Of a DNA stretch of 64,000 nucleotides, positions 15,804 to 24,735 are shown piece after piece (position 1 is the stretch's first letter; each line of letters opens with the position of its first letter). This stretch comes from DATFFO01 sp963744905 (GTDB taxonomy: Bacteria; Actinomycetota; Acidimicrobiia; Spongiisociales; ZC4RG35): contig CAVUUV010000005.1 in NCBI GenBank assembly GCA_963744905.1, positions 558,001-622,000 on the forward strand, in the 5' to 3' direction. The position numbers were made by a program, and so were the translations under genes. The notes beneath the pieces were generated by a model. It was not told where the DNA came from, did not search any database, and saw nothing but the letters and a program-made list of their open reading frames with translations.

Positions 15804-16241
15804 ATGTCAGACCTGAGGCGTCACTTCGATTCCCTGACCGGAGACTGGCACCTGGAGGGGGAGGTGATGGGCAAGGCGCTGGTGCAGGAGGTCGAAGTGA
15901 CCTGGGTGCTGGGTGATGCCTACTTGCGAATCCACTACCTGCCCAGCATCGTCACCCCCCTCACCGACCAACCCTACGAGGCGATCTGTTTCATTGGCTG
16001 GCTGCCCGAGGGAAGGCCGATCATGTATCTGTTCGACATCTTCGGCGCCGCCTTCCCTGCTGCCGGTCGGGGCGAGCCTCTAGAGAGAGAAGGGTTCCGG
16101 TTCCGATTCTCCTATCCGGAGGGCGAATTCATAACCGACCTGATCCCCGACGGCCCCGAAGGCTGGCGAATCGAACAGTCCTCGATCGACAATGGCCGCC
16201 GGGTCCCCTTCGGTCACAAGCGGCTACGACGCGGCGGCTGA
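15804..16241 (+). CDS. Conserved hypothetical protein, possible DUF1579-like lipocalin fold
   Basis: I do not recognise this gene firmly. The 145-residue soluble product begins MSDLRRHFDSLTGDWHLEGE and is rich in beta-strand-like alternation (VTWVLGDAYLRIHYLP, FRFRFSYPEGEFITDLIPD). The opening 'L-x-G-D/T-W' pattern and the overall length recall DUF1579 or small lipocalin-like proteins, often annotated as ligand-binding. It has no signal peptide or membrane segment. It is transcribed away from mraZ, downstream of palindromic copy A, and is convergent with the HNH gene at 16258. Confidence 0.65.
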   Translation: MSDLRRHFDSLTGDWHLEGEVMGKALVQEVEVTWVLGDAYLRIHYLPSIVTPLTDQPYEAICFIGWLPEGRPIMYLFDIFGAAFPAAGRGEPLEREGFRFRFSYPEGEFITDLIPDGPEGWRIEQSSIDNGRRVPFGHKRLRRGG

Positions 16242-16257
16242 TTCGACCGCCTCGGCC

Positions 16258-16758
16258 TCAGCCGGCCGCCTTCAGGTAGGGGCGCCAGGCCGGATCGAGC
16301 GAATAGCCGGCGCTGGCGTAGATCCAGGCGTAGTGAACCGGGGCCCGGGGTTTGCGCACCAGGGTGAATCCCGCCTCCGATGGAAGACGGTCTCCCTTGC
16401 GGATGTTGCACGCCCGACAGCAGGCGACGACGTTCTCCCAGGAATGGACGCCGCCACGGGAACGGGGTAGAACGTGATCGAGGCTTTCGGCCGGGGCGCC
16501 GCAGTACTGGCAACGGTGATCGTCACGCCCGAACACGGCTCGCCGGGTGACGGGAACGATCCGCCGGTAGGGGACATTGACGTAGTGGGTGAGCCGCACC
16601 ACTGATGGCACCGTGACCATCAGCTGTTCCGAGGCCCAGATCTCCTCGCGGTCGATCACCGCCGTGGCCTTACCTCTCAGGACCAGCACCACAGCCCGTC
16701 GGGTCGAAACGACCGACAGGGGCTCGTAAGTGGCGTTGAGGACTAGAGATCTCGCCAT
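16258..16758 (-). CDS. HNH endonuclease family protein
   Basis: The 166-residue protein has an N-terminal VLNATYEPLSVVSTRRAVVLVL segment followed by an HNH domain: RDDHRCQYCG, then AESLDHVLPRSRGGVHSWENVVACCRACNIRKGDR. The two CxxC-type pairs bind zinc and the DH...N...H residues form the HNH site. This exact architecture is common as a stand-alone cellular gene in Actinobacteria and is not evidence for a mobile element. Substrate unknown. Confidence 0.88.
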   Translation of the reverse strand: MARSLVLNATYEPLSVVSTRRAVVLVLRGKATAVIDREEIWASEQLMVTVPSVVRLTHYVNVPYRRIVPVTRRAVFGRDDHRCQYCGAPAESLDHVLPRSRGGVHSWENVVACCRACNIRKGDRLPSEAGFTLVRKPRAPVHYAWIYASAGYSLDPAWRPYLKAAG

Positions 16759-16797
16759 CGCTACCTGCTCGTCCGGCAGCCGCAGGTTACCGTCGCT

Positions 16798-17529
16798 TCA
16801 GTCGATTGAGATCGTTTCGCCCAGAACCTCGAACAGAACTGACAGCAGTGCGGCCGGCCAGTTGCCATCCACGACACTCACCGTGCACACCCGGGGGGAG
16901 GCGCCATGGTTGCCGGCGATCACCGTCAGGACCCTGGTCCCTTCGATGGAGGACAGATTCATGCCCATCACCGAGATGGGGTCCCGGCCCACCAACTCCC
17001 CGGCGCAATCGATGACCGCCTGCACGATCGCCCGTGCCGAGGCAGGCACCTGGCGGCGCACGTTGCGATTATCCCAGGTCAGATCGACCATTGCCGTGTC
17101 CTCCCCGGCCGCCAGAATCGAGAGCTCCACCTTCGACCCGTCGGCACTGCGGGCGGCGGCACGGGTGGGCCCGGTCGAGACCACGGTGGTGACCGGAGCC
17201 TCTACCATCCCCGACACTTCGTCGATGTCGACGACATGATGTTCGATCTCATCCTGGGCCAGATCGGGCTCGCCGGATACCCCGTGTCTGAGCGCGGCGG
17301 CCGCCAGGCCGGCGTCCTCGCTCGCTACCGGAACGTTCCCGGATGAGTTGATCCGGGGCCGCTTGGTGCCATAGGCGACCAGCAGGCGGCGGATGCCCTC
17401 CAGCACGCTCACCTCATCGGCTCCTTCCACCAGACGGACGGTGATCCCCTCCAGGCCCTCATCTCCCAGCTCGAGCTCGATGCTCCTGACTCCCTCGACG
17501 GCTTGAAGACGTGATTCGAGACCGGTCAT
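16798..17529 (-). CDS. Conserved hypothetical protein (two-part, function unknown)
   Basis: Not recognised. The 243-residue product starts MTGLESRLQAVEGVRSIELEL, has an acidic N-terminal region with a VRLVEGADEVSVLEGIRRLL segment, a variable alanine-rich linker, and a C-terminal domain with VELSILAAGEDTAMVDLTWDNRNVRRQ and VLTVIAGNHG-type beta strands. No membrane helix or catalytic motif is visible. The ATG overlaps the stop of the 83-residue gene upstream (ATGA), so the two are probably co-expressed. They are divergent from the moxR gene at 17867. Confidence 0.7.
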   Translation of the reverse strand: MTGLESRLQAVEGVRSIELELGDEGLEGITVRLVEGADEVSVLEGIRRLLVAYGTKRPRINSSGNVPVASEDAGLAAAALRHGVSGEPDLAQDEIEHHVVDIDEVSGMVEAPVTTVVSTGPTRAAARSADGSKVELSILAAGEDTAMVDLTWDNRNVRRQVPASARAIVQAVIDCAGELVGRDPISVMGMNLSSIEGTRVLTVIAGNHGASPRVCTVSVVDGNWPAALLSVLFEVLGETISID

Positions 17530-17777
17530 GAGGCGGTCCTCAGGGATCGGCGCCATGCCAGGAAGCGGACCAGGTCCTCGGCTTCGGCGGCCGACGCCGA
17601 ACCGTAGGCTGTTGCCAGGCGCCAGTTGAGTAGCGCCGGAGCGGGCATCAGGCCACGACGGGCCCTGAATGCCCATGCCGTCCGGACCGCCTCCCACACC
17701 AAGAGTGGTCGCCGCAGAACCTGCGGGCTGAGAATCATCTTGAGAATGTCGCCCACCGAGCCTCCGTTGCCGCTCAT
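17526..17777 (-). CDS. Small conserved hypothetical protein
   Basis: An 83-residue product beginning MSGNGGSVGDILKMILSPQVLRRP, with aromatic and alanine-rich helices (LLVWEAVRTAWAFRARRG, LLNWRLATAYGSASAAEAEDLVRFLAWRR). No known domain is recognised. Its stop overlaps the start of the 243-residue gene, supporting a real two-gene operon. The start chosen is the ATG at 17775-17777; earlier in-frame starts run into the promoter region of the divergent moxR gene. Confidence 0.65.
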   Translation of the reverse strand: MSGNGGSVGDILKMILSPQVLRRPLLVWEAVRTAWAFRARRGLMPAPALLNWRLATAYGSASAAEAEDLVRFLAWRRSLRTAS

Positions 17778-17866
17778 TTGCTCGCATCCGCCCGGGCCAC
17801 ACACTACTAGTCCATAGCCTTGTGTCGATGGGTAGAGTTTGAGGCGTTCGCCCCATCGGAGAGCAC

Positions 17867-18841
17867 TTGTCAAACACAGAAGTAGCCTGGTTCGCCGCCC
17901 GTTTCGACGAGCTCGTTCTCAACACGGAACGCGTGATCCAGGGCAAGCGCCAGGTCGTGGATCAGGTCCTCTCCTGCCTCATCGCCGAGGGGCACGCCAT
18001 CATCGAAGACGTCCCCGGAGTAGGCAAGACGCTCCTGGCCAAGTCGATCGCCCGGTCGATCGACAGCGAGTTCAGCCGCATCCAATTCACGCCCGACCTG
18101 CTCCCATCTGATGTGACCGGCGTGTCAGTCTGGGATCGACACCGGGCCGAGTTCGATTTCAAGCCCGGCCCGATCTTCTCCAACATCGTCATCGGAGACG
18201 AGATAAACCGGGCCAGCCCCAAGACCCAGGCGGCGATGCTGGAGGCTATGGAGGAGCGCCAGGTGACCAACGACGGGGTGACCAGGCCGCTCCAGCCTCC
18301 CTTCATGGTCCTCGCCACTCAAAACCCGCTCGAGCACGAAGGCACCTACCCCCTCCCCGAGGCCCAGCTGGACCGCTTCATGATGCGGGTGGAAATCGGC
18401 TATCCGAGCCACGAGACTGCCGTGGAGATCCTCGACACGCACGGAATCCGATCGACCTACCTCGATCTGGAGCCGGTCCTGTCGGTGAGCGACGTCCTCA
18501 AGATGATCGAGATCGCCCGCCTGGTCGAGGTGGCTCCCAGCGTCAAGCATTACATCATCGACTTGATCGAGGCGACTCGAAACCACCCCGAGGTGCTTCT
18601 GGGCGCCTCCCCCCGTTCGGCCATCCTCCTCCAGCGGGTGGCCAGGGTGCGGGCCGCCGCCGCGGCGCGAGCCTACGTCACCCCTGATGACGTGAAGGAA
18701 CTGGCCGAGGCAGTCCTGGGACACCGCATGGCTCTGCGCCCCGAGGCCGTCATACGGGGGATCACCGTCGACGAGATAGTCGACGCTGCACTTCACAGGC
18801 TCCGGGTGCCCGGTGCCACCCCTTCCAAGCTGGCCAACTGA
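17867..18841 (+). CDS. MoxR-family AAA+ ATPase
   Basis: MoxR ATPases act as chaperones for assembly or activation of partner complexes, usually encoded with DUF58 and transglutaminase genes as here. The 324-residue product has Walker A IEDVPGVGKT near residue 50, Walker B IVIGDEINRA, sensor motif LATQNPLEHEGTYPLPEAQLDRF, and the C-terminal ASPRSAILLQRVARVRA segment. Start is a TTG at 17867 following a GGAGAG site. The stop overlaps the next ATG (TGATG). Confidence 0.93.
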   Translation: MSNTEVAWFAARFDELVLNTERVIQGKRQVVDQVLSCLIAEGHAIIEDVPGVGKTLLAKSIARSIDSEFSRIQFTPDLLPSDVTGVSVWDRHRAEFDFKPGPIFSNIVIGDEINRASPKTQAAMLEAMEERQVTNDGVTRPLQPPFMVLATQNPLEHEGTYPLPEAQLDRFMMRVEIGYPSHETAVEILDTHGIRSTYLDLEPVLSVSDVLKMIEIARLVEVAPSVKHYIIDLIEATRNHPEVLLGASPRSAILLQRVARVRAAAAARAYVTPDDVKELAEAVLGHRMALRPEAVIRGITVDEIVDAALHRLRVPGATPSKLAN

Positions 18842-20013
18842 TGCTGCAAGAGAGGGGCTGGGCCGTGGCCGGCGGGTCGATCGCCCTCATGATCCTCTGG
18901 GTCTTGTTCGGGGAGATCGAGTTGGGCGTGGCCGCCGTACTGCTGCTGGCGGCCGTCTGTGTCGCAGTGGTCTTCGTCGCCATGAGTCCACCCCGACTGG
19001 GCGTTTCCCGCCGCACCGACCCGGTGACCGTCCACGAAGGAGATCACGCTTCGGTCACACTCTCGCTGGCCAATCGGGGCCGCACCCTGCGCAACCTGAC
19101 CGTGCGCGACGTGGTGAGTGAGCTGGGCACGGCTGAGTTCGCATTGGCAGCGGTTCCCCGGGGGCGGGAGCTGACCGCCTCATACAGGATCATGTGCCGG
19201 CCCCGGGGGGTTTACGCCATCGGTCCGGCCGAATTCGAGATCAGTGATCCGCTGGGGCTGGCGGCGCGCTCGACTGTCATGGGCCCCGTGGGCACCCTGG
19301 TCGTCTATCCCTCGGTGGAACAGCTGAGTGGGCTGCCCTCGTCGAGGGGGCGCGACCTGGCCGTCAACGCCGCCCGCCCCGAGCACAACCAACGGGGAGG
19401 AGAAGACTTCTACACCCTGCGCGAATACCAGCACGGCGACGACCTGCGCCGGGTGCATTGGCCCTCGTCGGCCAAACGGGACGAGCTCATGATCCGCCAG
19501 CTCGAGACGCCCTGGCAGTCCAGGGCCCTGGTCATACTGGATGTGCGACCCGGCTCTTATCGTGAGGATGCTGCCTTCGAGAGCGCCGTCTCGGGCGCGG
19601 CGTCGGTCATCCGCCATCTGGTCCACAACGGTTATGGGACCGACCTGTGGGCCGGAGCCGGTCTCATCGACGCCACCCAGTACGACCCGCCCATGGAGGC
19701 ACTGGCGGCGGCCAAGACGATCGACTACGACATCGTGTCGTTGGGCACGCGCCTCCGCAGCACCGAGGCGGGCGGGGTGCTCATCCTGGTGGGCGGCCGG
19801 CCCGATCGTGAGCTCCTTGCCCTGCAGCGCCTGCTGGGGGCCAAGCACCCAACCACGGTCCTCATGTCGGTGTCAGATACCTCTTCGACCACCGGCCATG
19901 CTTTCGAGAGGGCCGGGGTGGTCTCGGTCAGAATCCAGCCCGGAAACGCCTGGGCCCCGGCCTGGGCGCAAGCGATGAGGAGATCATGGCGACTCGCTTC
20001 GGTTGGTTCGTAG
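18841..20013 (+). CDS. DUF58 family protein
   Basis: The 390-residue product has two N-terminal membrane helices (AVAGGSIALMILWVLFG; VAAVLLLAAVCVAVVFVAM), an immunoglobulin-like or beta-rich middle, and the DUF58 core GGEDFYTLREYQHGDDLRRVHWPSSAKRDELMIRQLE, followed by a vWA-like segment starting ALVILDVRPGS. DUF58 proteins work with MoxR ATPases. It overlaps moxR by one base and the transglutaminase gene by 28. Confidence 0.9.
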   Translation: MLQERGWAVAGGSIALMILWVLFGEIELGVAAVLLLAAVCVAVVFVAMSPPRLGVSRRTDPVTVHEGDHASVTLSLANRGRTLRNLTVRDVVSELGTAEFALAAVPRGRELTASYRIMCRPRGVYAIGPAEFEISDPLGLAARSTVMGPVGTLVVYPSVEQLSGLPSSRGRDLAVNAARPEHNQRGGEDFYTLREYQHGDDLRRVHWPSSAKRDELMIRQLETPWQSRALVILDVRPGSYREDAAFESAVSGAASVIRHLVHNGYGTDLWAGAGLIDATQYDPPMEALAAAKTIDYDIVSLGTRLRSTEAGGVLILVGGRPDRELLALQRLLGAKHPTTVLMSVSDTSSTTGHAFERAGVVSVRIQPGNAWAPAWAQAMRRSWRLASVGS

Positions 20014-22291
20014 GCCTGGCTGCTCTCGTTCTGGTCCTCTTTCGCCTGGATCGGGTATTGGACAACGGTGCCACCAGCCCCAACTGGCTCCTCGTCGCCG
20101 TGGCCGCCGGACTGATCGGGGCCCTGATCACCTGGATCTGTCACTCCTACCGGCTGGGAACCGTTGCGACGATGGTGGCTCATCTCGTCGGCATGACCCT
20201 GCTCGTCGCCCGGGTCACAGCCGCCTCGACGCTGGTGGCCGGTTTCGTCCCCGCCGCCGCCACTCCCGGCACCGTCGCCAAGGAACTGGGGCTGGCCATC
20301 GACATCCTCCGTTTCGGAGCGCCGCCCGTGCTGGCCGTGCCCGGGCTCGTCGCCCTGGTCGGGGTGGGAATGTGGGTCCTCGCCTCCGCCTGGACCTCAG
20401 GACTGCTGGCGGATCGACTCTGGCTGGGGATCGTTCCCCCGCTGGGGTTCTATCTGTATCTGGCCGTGATGGATCGGGCCGACAGCGAACCCGTCTGGCT
20501 GATCACCTTTGCCCTGCTGGCCGCCTCGGGCCTCCTCGCCACCAGCCGCACGGTTCGATCCGGCGCGGGGCGGGCGCGGGACGAGCACGATCGGGCGGTG
20601 CCGCGTCACGGGTTCGCCGCCGCCGCAGCTGTGGTTGGCATCGTCGTGGTGGCCGCTCTGGTCGGTTCGACCGCCGTCAGCTGGGCGGTGCCCGGCACCG
20701 GCGCCATACGGTGGCGAAATCCCAGCACCGGCTCCGGAACCGAGGGCGGGATCGCCTACAACCCCTTCGTCGGGCTCCACCAGGATCTCACCTCCCAGAG
20801 CGAGGTTCCGGTATTCCTGGCGTGGATCGAGGGGAAGGCGCCCGCCAACCGCCAGCTCTACTGGAAACTGCGAACCTTCGACCGCTACGACGGCAGCTTC
20901 TGGGTACCGGGCCATGAAGACTTCCACAACCCCTCCGGGGTGTGGGAGGATCCCGACCAGGCATACAGGGGAGACACCACCACCGTCACCCAGACCATCC
21001 GCATCGAATCGCTCCGGGACGACCAGCTTCCGGTCATCTACTCGCCGGTTGCAGTCGCCTCCAATGACGACGTGGTCGGCTCGGGGGCCCAGGCCGGCAG
21101 TGACGGGTCGCTGCGTATCAATGCGATTTCGTTTTCGGGCCTCACCTACCGGGTCCGCTCCGAGGTACCCACCCTGGATGTCGCCGCACTGGCCACCGAG
21201 GAAGGTGGCGGCCTCAGCCCTCTGTTCGCCCAGGCCGCCGACGAAGGCCTCTATACGGGCGGCAGCGAGTCGGTGGACGGCCCGCCCACGCCTGCCGTGA
21301 TCGCCGACTACCTCCAGTTGCCCGAGGACCTCGATCCCGCCATACAGGAGTTGGCCAGACAGGTGACGACCGGAGCCAGCACACCTTTCGAACGCGCCCT
21401 GCTCCTGGAGGATTTCCTGCGCGGCTTCACCTATGACTTGAACGTCCGCTCCGGGTCGGGGTCACTCGAGCTGGCCGCCTGGCTGACCGACCCGCAGAGC
21501 CCCAACTACCGGCGGGGCTATTGCGAGCAGTTCGCCACGGCAATGGGCGTGATGGGACGCCTGGTAGGCCTGCCCACCCGGGTGGTGATGGGATTCACTC
21601 CGGGGAGACAGGTCGAGACCACGGCCGGACCGGCCACGGTGGTCATGCAGAAGAACGCCCACGCCTGGGTGGAAGTCTGGCTCGACCCGCTGGGCTGGGT
21701 TCGCTTCGATCCCACTCCGCGTGGTGACGTCGCCACCACCCCGACTTCGGCCGAGGTCGGGTTCGATCCCGGCGCCGTCGACCTGACCTCCCAGAGCGGC
21801 GGTGCCAACGGCGGCAACGACCAGCCCCCGCTGGTGGGCGACATCCCCAACGTCCCCCTGCCCAACTTCGGGGGGACGCCCTCATCGTCCGGGTCCGGTT
21901 CGGGGTTCGGATGGCTGTGGCCGGCGATGATGGCCCTGCTGGGGGCGGGGATCGCAGCAGTTCCCGTCGCCAAGCGAGCCCGCCGGAGGGCGCGGATGCG
22001 CCGGGCCCGTCAGGGAGACATCACGGCAGTGTGGGAGGAGATCACCGATCGCCTCTCCGATCTGGGGTCTCCCCCACCGCCTCCACGAGACTCCCCTCGA
22101 GTTCGCCGCCGCCACGGACTCACAGTCTGGTGCCGCTGGCCCGGGCCTACTCGGCCAGCATCTACGGGGGTATCCACGTCGAGGGGGCGTCGGACTACCT
22201 GCGCACCGCCGAGCGCTGGCTCCATACCCGGTTCACCACTCCGGCCCGGGCCAGGGCCGCCTTCAGCCCCCGCTCACTCAGCCGCCGCTGA
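19986..22291 (+). CDS. Transglutaminase-like TgpA family membrane protein (C-terminal frame disruptions)
   Basis: The product has five to six N-terminal membrane helices, a large extracytoplasmic region, and a transglutaminase core: RRGYCEQFATAMGVM (Cys about 513), NAHAWVEVWLDPLGW (His about 559) and RFDPTPRG (Asp). A further helix (WLWPAMMALLGAGIAAVP) is followed by a basic DUF4129 segment. After AVWEEITDRLSDLG the frame is lost. One frame over reads HETPLEFAAATDSQS, then a third frame reads LVPLARAYSASIYGG to RSLSRR and a stop at 22291. These are the expected DUF4129 pieces, so two extra bases lie between about 22062 and 22130. ATG at 19986 has GAGGAG upstream. Partner of MoxR and DUF58. 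Confidence 0.85.
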
Positions 22292-22331
22292 CCCGCCACC
22301 AGCCACGTTTCAGGACTCTCCGCCGGCCGTA

Positions 22332-22436
22332 TTCTCTGGACGCTGGCGAACGCTTCTCCACTTCTTTGGACCGTCGCCATCGCTATGCTTCGTGACGGTC
22401 CAAAGAACGGTGGGGGCGTTCCTCACGGTCCAAGAA
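22332..22436 (-). repeat. Four-half-site palindromic element, copy B
   Basis: Half-sites TTCTCTGGAC (22332), TTCTTTGGAC (22362), GTCCAAAGAA (22398) and GTCCAAGAA (22428) with spacers of 20, 26 and 20. The central spacer is in the opposite orientation to copies A and D (ATCGCTATGC). It lies between two convergent genes, the transglutaminase gene and the MerR gene. Confidence 0.8.
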
Positions 22437-22447
22437 CGACCTCGGGA

Positions 22448-22957
22448 TCAGCTGGAGGCGGCCTCGCCGCGCACGTCGTCCTCGACCCTTCTCAGCATCT
22501 CCAGGAACCGCTCCCGGTCGAGTTCGAAGCGGGTCACGTCCTCCTCGACGTCGCGGGCGATCTCGTCGATGGCGATGAAGAAGGCCAGCTGACCCTCCCG
22601 CAGAGCATCGAGGAGCTCGCCATCGTCGTTGACGATGGTGAAGATGGAGCGGCCATCGGTGACCAGTCTGATGGAGGCCAGATGGTCGTCGAAGTCTGCG
22701 TTACGCCGCAGATACTCCCAGGCCCGGCGGACGCGCTGCAGCGACATGCCGTTGTCGAGGAGGCTCCGCACGACCCGGAGTGCCACCAGGTCACGGAAGC
22801 TGTATAAACGCCTCACCCCCGGTCTTCCCCCGGTGCCCTGGACCGAGGGACTCACCAACCCCACCCGGTCCCAGTACCGCAATTGATGCGGTGTGCAATT
22901 CGTCAATCTGCCTGCTTGCTCGGCGGTGAAAGCCTGTTCGGACAACGCTTCTCCCAA
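22448..22957 (-). CDS. MerR-family transcriptional regulator
   Basis: The 169-residue product has a MerR winged-helix N-terminus: FTAEQAGRLTNCTPHQLRYWDRVGLVSPS, then RRLYSFRDLVALRVVRSLLDNGMSLQRVRRAWEYLR. The C-terminal half (SIRLVTDGRSIFTIVNDDGELLDALREGQLAFF) looks like a sensor or dimerisation domain without the cysteines of metal-sensing MerR proteins. Start is a TTG at 22957 or, with a better GGGAG site, the TTG at 22942. Target promoter unknown. Confidence 0.85.
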   Translation of the reverse strand: MGEALSEQAFTAEQAGRLTNCTPHQLRYWDRVGLVSPSVQGTGGRPGVRRLYSFRDLVALRVVRSLLDNGMSLQRVRRAWEYLRRNADFDDHLASIRLVTDGRSIFTIVNDDGELLDALREGQLAFFIAIDEIARDVEEDVTRFELDRERFLEMLRRVEDDVRGEAASS

Positions 22958-23083
22958 TACTCACGCCGGTGACGACACCCGACAACCTACAACGTAAACG
23001 CCTCCGCCCCGCCGGCTTCGTTAGGCCCCTTCTGCTCCGTTCAGCCTCGAGCGCGGAAGATCGGCCACTCTAGCCGAGTCGTT
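22958..23083. other. Short gap, no gene seen
   Basis: These 126 bases separate the MerR gene from the DUF3040 gene; both run on the minus strand. I see no promoter boxes, hairpin with T-run or RNA gene with confidence. Confidence 0.4.
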
Positions 23084-23419
23084 TCATCCTCGCCCGAACG
23101 GCCACCTGGATCCGGTGGACCTGTCATCGGAGCTGGACCCTGAGTCGCGATTGCCCCACCCGCGGCGCCGGATCTCATGCACCAGCGCCGTCGCCGAGAC
23201 GACCATGAGGGTGAACCCACCCAAGGCCACCCAGGTGTGGGACGTGAAAAAGGCCACCACCACAGCCAGTCCTCCGATGAGTCCCAGTGTTGGCAACCTG
23301 ATGCCGAACCGACCTGAACGGTCGATGTTCCTGACGGCCTGAGCCAGTTCGGGGTCATCCTGGTAGAACTGACGCTCGATCTCCGCCAGAATCCGCTGCT
23401 CTCGATCGTCGAGTGGCAT
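23084..23419 (-). CDS. DUF3040 membrane protein
   Basis: The 111-residue product begins MPLDDREQRILAEIERQFYQDDPELA, the hallmark of Actinobacterial DUF3040, then two membrane helices (LPTLGLIGGLAVVVAFFTS; WVALGGFTLMVVSATALV) and a charged C-terminus. Start chosen is the ATG at 23417-23419 with GAGG upstream; another ATG lies six codons earlier. Function unknown. In many Actinobacteria DUF3040 genes sit near mraZ/dcw or dinB; here dinB is immediately upstream in the same direction. Confidence 0.85.
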   Translation of the reverse strand: MPLDDREQRILAEIERQFYQDDPELAQAVRNIDRSGRFGIRLPTLGLIGGLAVVVAFFTSHTWVALGGFTLMVVSATALVHEIRRRGWGNRDSGSSSDDRSTGSRWPFGRG

Positions 23420-23464
23420 GCCCTCGTTCCTTGGCATGGGGCTCCGTCGGCCCCTGGTGGTCAC

Positions 23465-23481
23465 AGTATACGAGTACTCGT
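23465..23481 (-). promoter_or_regulatory. Putative promoter and operator upstream of DUF3040 gene
   Basis: On the minus strand a TATACT -10-like box (23470-23465) is joined to a perfect 12-base palindrome ACGAGTACTCGT (23470-23481). It lies about 46 bases upstream of the DUF3040 start. No good -35 box is visible, so activator or repressor control is possible. Confidence 0.35.
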
Positions 23482-23516
23482 GAACATGCGAGAGGGTAGG
23501 CGGCCCCCCAAACTTG

Positions 23517-24689
23517 TCACTTTTCACGGATCGGATTCATCAGCCCGGCCGGCTCGATGCTGTCCTGTCCGAACCGCTCCCTTACCGCGTCGACAGCGTC
23601 GGCCACCCGGTCCCACTCCCCGGAATCTCCTACTCGAAGCTGGCGCGGCGCCAGCTTCGGAGCCAGGTTCGTCGCCCCCAGACCCAGCAGACGAATAGGC
23701 CGATCGACATCGAGGCGGTGGGCGAGCCGACGCCCGATGTGATGCAGTTCCCGGGTGATGTCCGTCCCCGCCGGGGAGGTCTCGGACCGGGTCAAAGTGG
23801 TGAAGTCTGAGTATCGCAGCTTGAGCGAGATCGTCCGGGCCAGGAGGCCGGCGCGGCGCAGTCTCGAGGCGAGACGGTCGGCATGGGCCAGCAGCTCCGA
23901 ATCGACCATGGTCCATCCTCTCAGGTCGACCTCATAGGTCTGTTCGACCGAAAGCGACTTTGCGTCGATGTCGGGTTCGACCGCCCGGTCGTCCCGGCCC
24001 TGGGCCAGTTCGAAGATGTGTCGGCCCACGGCGGCACCGAGACGTCGCTCCAGCACGGATGGTCCCAGGGTGGCGATATCACCCACCGTCTCCACACCGA
24101 GGCCATCGAGGACGGCGAGCGTCGCCTCACCGACTCCCCACAGCGCCCTGACCGGGAGGGCATGGAGGAACTCGAGCTGAGCCGAGACCGGTACATGCCG
24201 AATCCCATCGGGCTTGGCCGCCTCGGAGGCCAGCTTGGCCAGGAACTTGCTCGGGGCCACCCCGACCGAGGCCGGCAGCCCCAGGGCGCGCCGCAGGGCG
24301 GCTCGGATGGCCTCCGCCACCACCACCGGCGACGGGTAGTGCCTTCGCAGGCCGCCCACGTCGAGAAAGGCTTCGTCGAGTGACAGCCCCTCCACCAGCG
24401 GGGTGAAGGAGTGGAACACGGCGAACACCTCTTCCGACACCTCCCGGTAGCGTCGATGGTCGGGGGGAACCACGACCAGGTCGGGGCAGCGGCGTCGGGC
24501 CCGGCTCATGGGCATGGCGGAGTGGATCCCGAACCGCCGGGCCTCGTATGAGGCGGCGGCCACGACGCCCCGATCGCCGGCCCCGCCCACCACCACGGCC
24601 CTACTTCTCAAGGCTGGGGTACGCAAGCGCTCGACCTCGACGAAGAAGGCGTCCATATCGACATGGAGGATCGGCTCCGTCCAACCCAT
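23517..24689 (-). CDS. dinB: DNA polymerase IV (Y-family)
   Basis: A translesion polymerase of about 390 residues. Seen: ILHVDMDAFFVEVE (first catalytic Asp pair region), RGVVAAASYEARRFGIHSAMP, YREVSEEVF, the catalytic SLDEAFLDV, SVGVAPSKFLAKLASEAAKPDG, and LWGVGEATLAVLDGLGVETVGD (helix-hairpin-helix). A little-finger domain follows with SVEQTYEVDL and SLKLRYSDFTTLTRS. Start is the ATG at 24687-24689. It is divergent from the phosphatase gene at 24736. No LexA-type box is obvious. Confidence 0.94.
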   Translation of the reverse strand: MGWTEPILHVDMDAFFVEVERLRTPALRSRAVVVGGAGDRGVVAAASYEARRFGIHSAMPMSRARRRCPDLVVVPPDHRRYREVSEEVFAVFHSFTPLVEGLSLDEAFLDVGGLRRHYPSPVVVAEAIRAALRRALGLPASVGVAPSKFLAKLASEAAKPDGIRHVPVSAQLEFLHALPVRALWGVGEATLAVLDGLGVETVGDIATLGPSVLERRLGAAVGRHIFELAQGRDDRAVEPDIDAKSLSVEQTYEVDLRGWTMVDSELLAHADRLASRLRRAGLLARTISLKLRYSDFTTLTRSETSPAGTDITRELHHIGRRLAHRLDVDRPIRLLGLGATNLAPKLAPRQLRVGDSGEWDRVADAVDAVRERFGQDSIEPAGLMNPIREK

Positions 24690-24735
24690 ACCGTCCAACG
24701 GTAACCGGCTGCAACGTCACTACCCTCGCCCGCTC

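Noticed and set aside
22332..22436. The palindromic elements as ordinary rho-independent terminators
   Set aside because: No T-run follows any stem, and one copy lies between divergent promoters where no terminator is needed.
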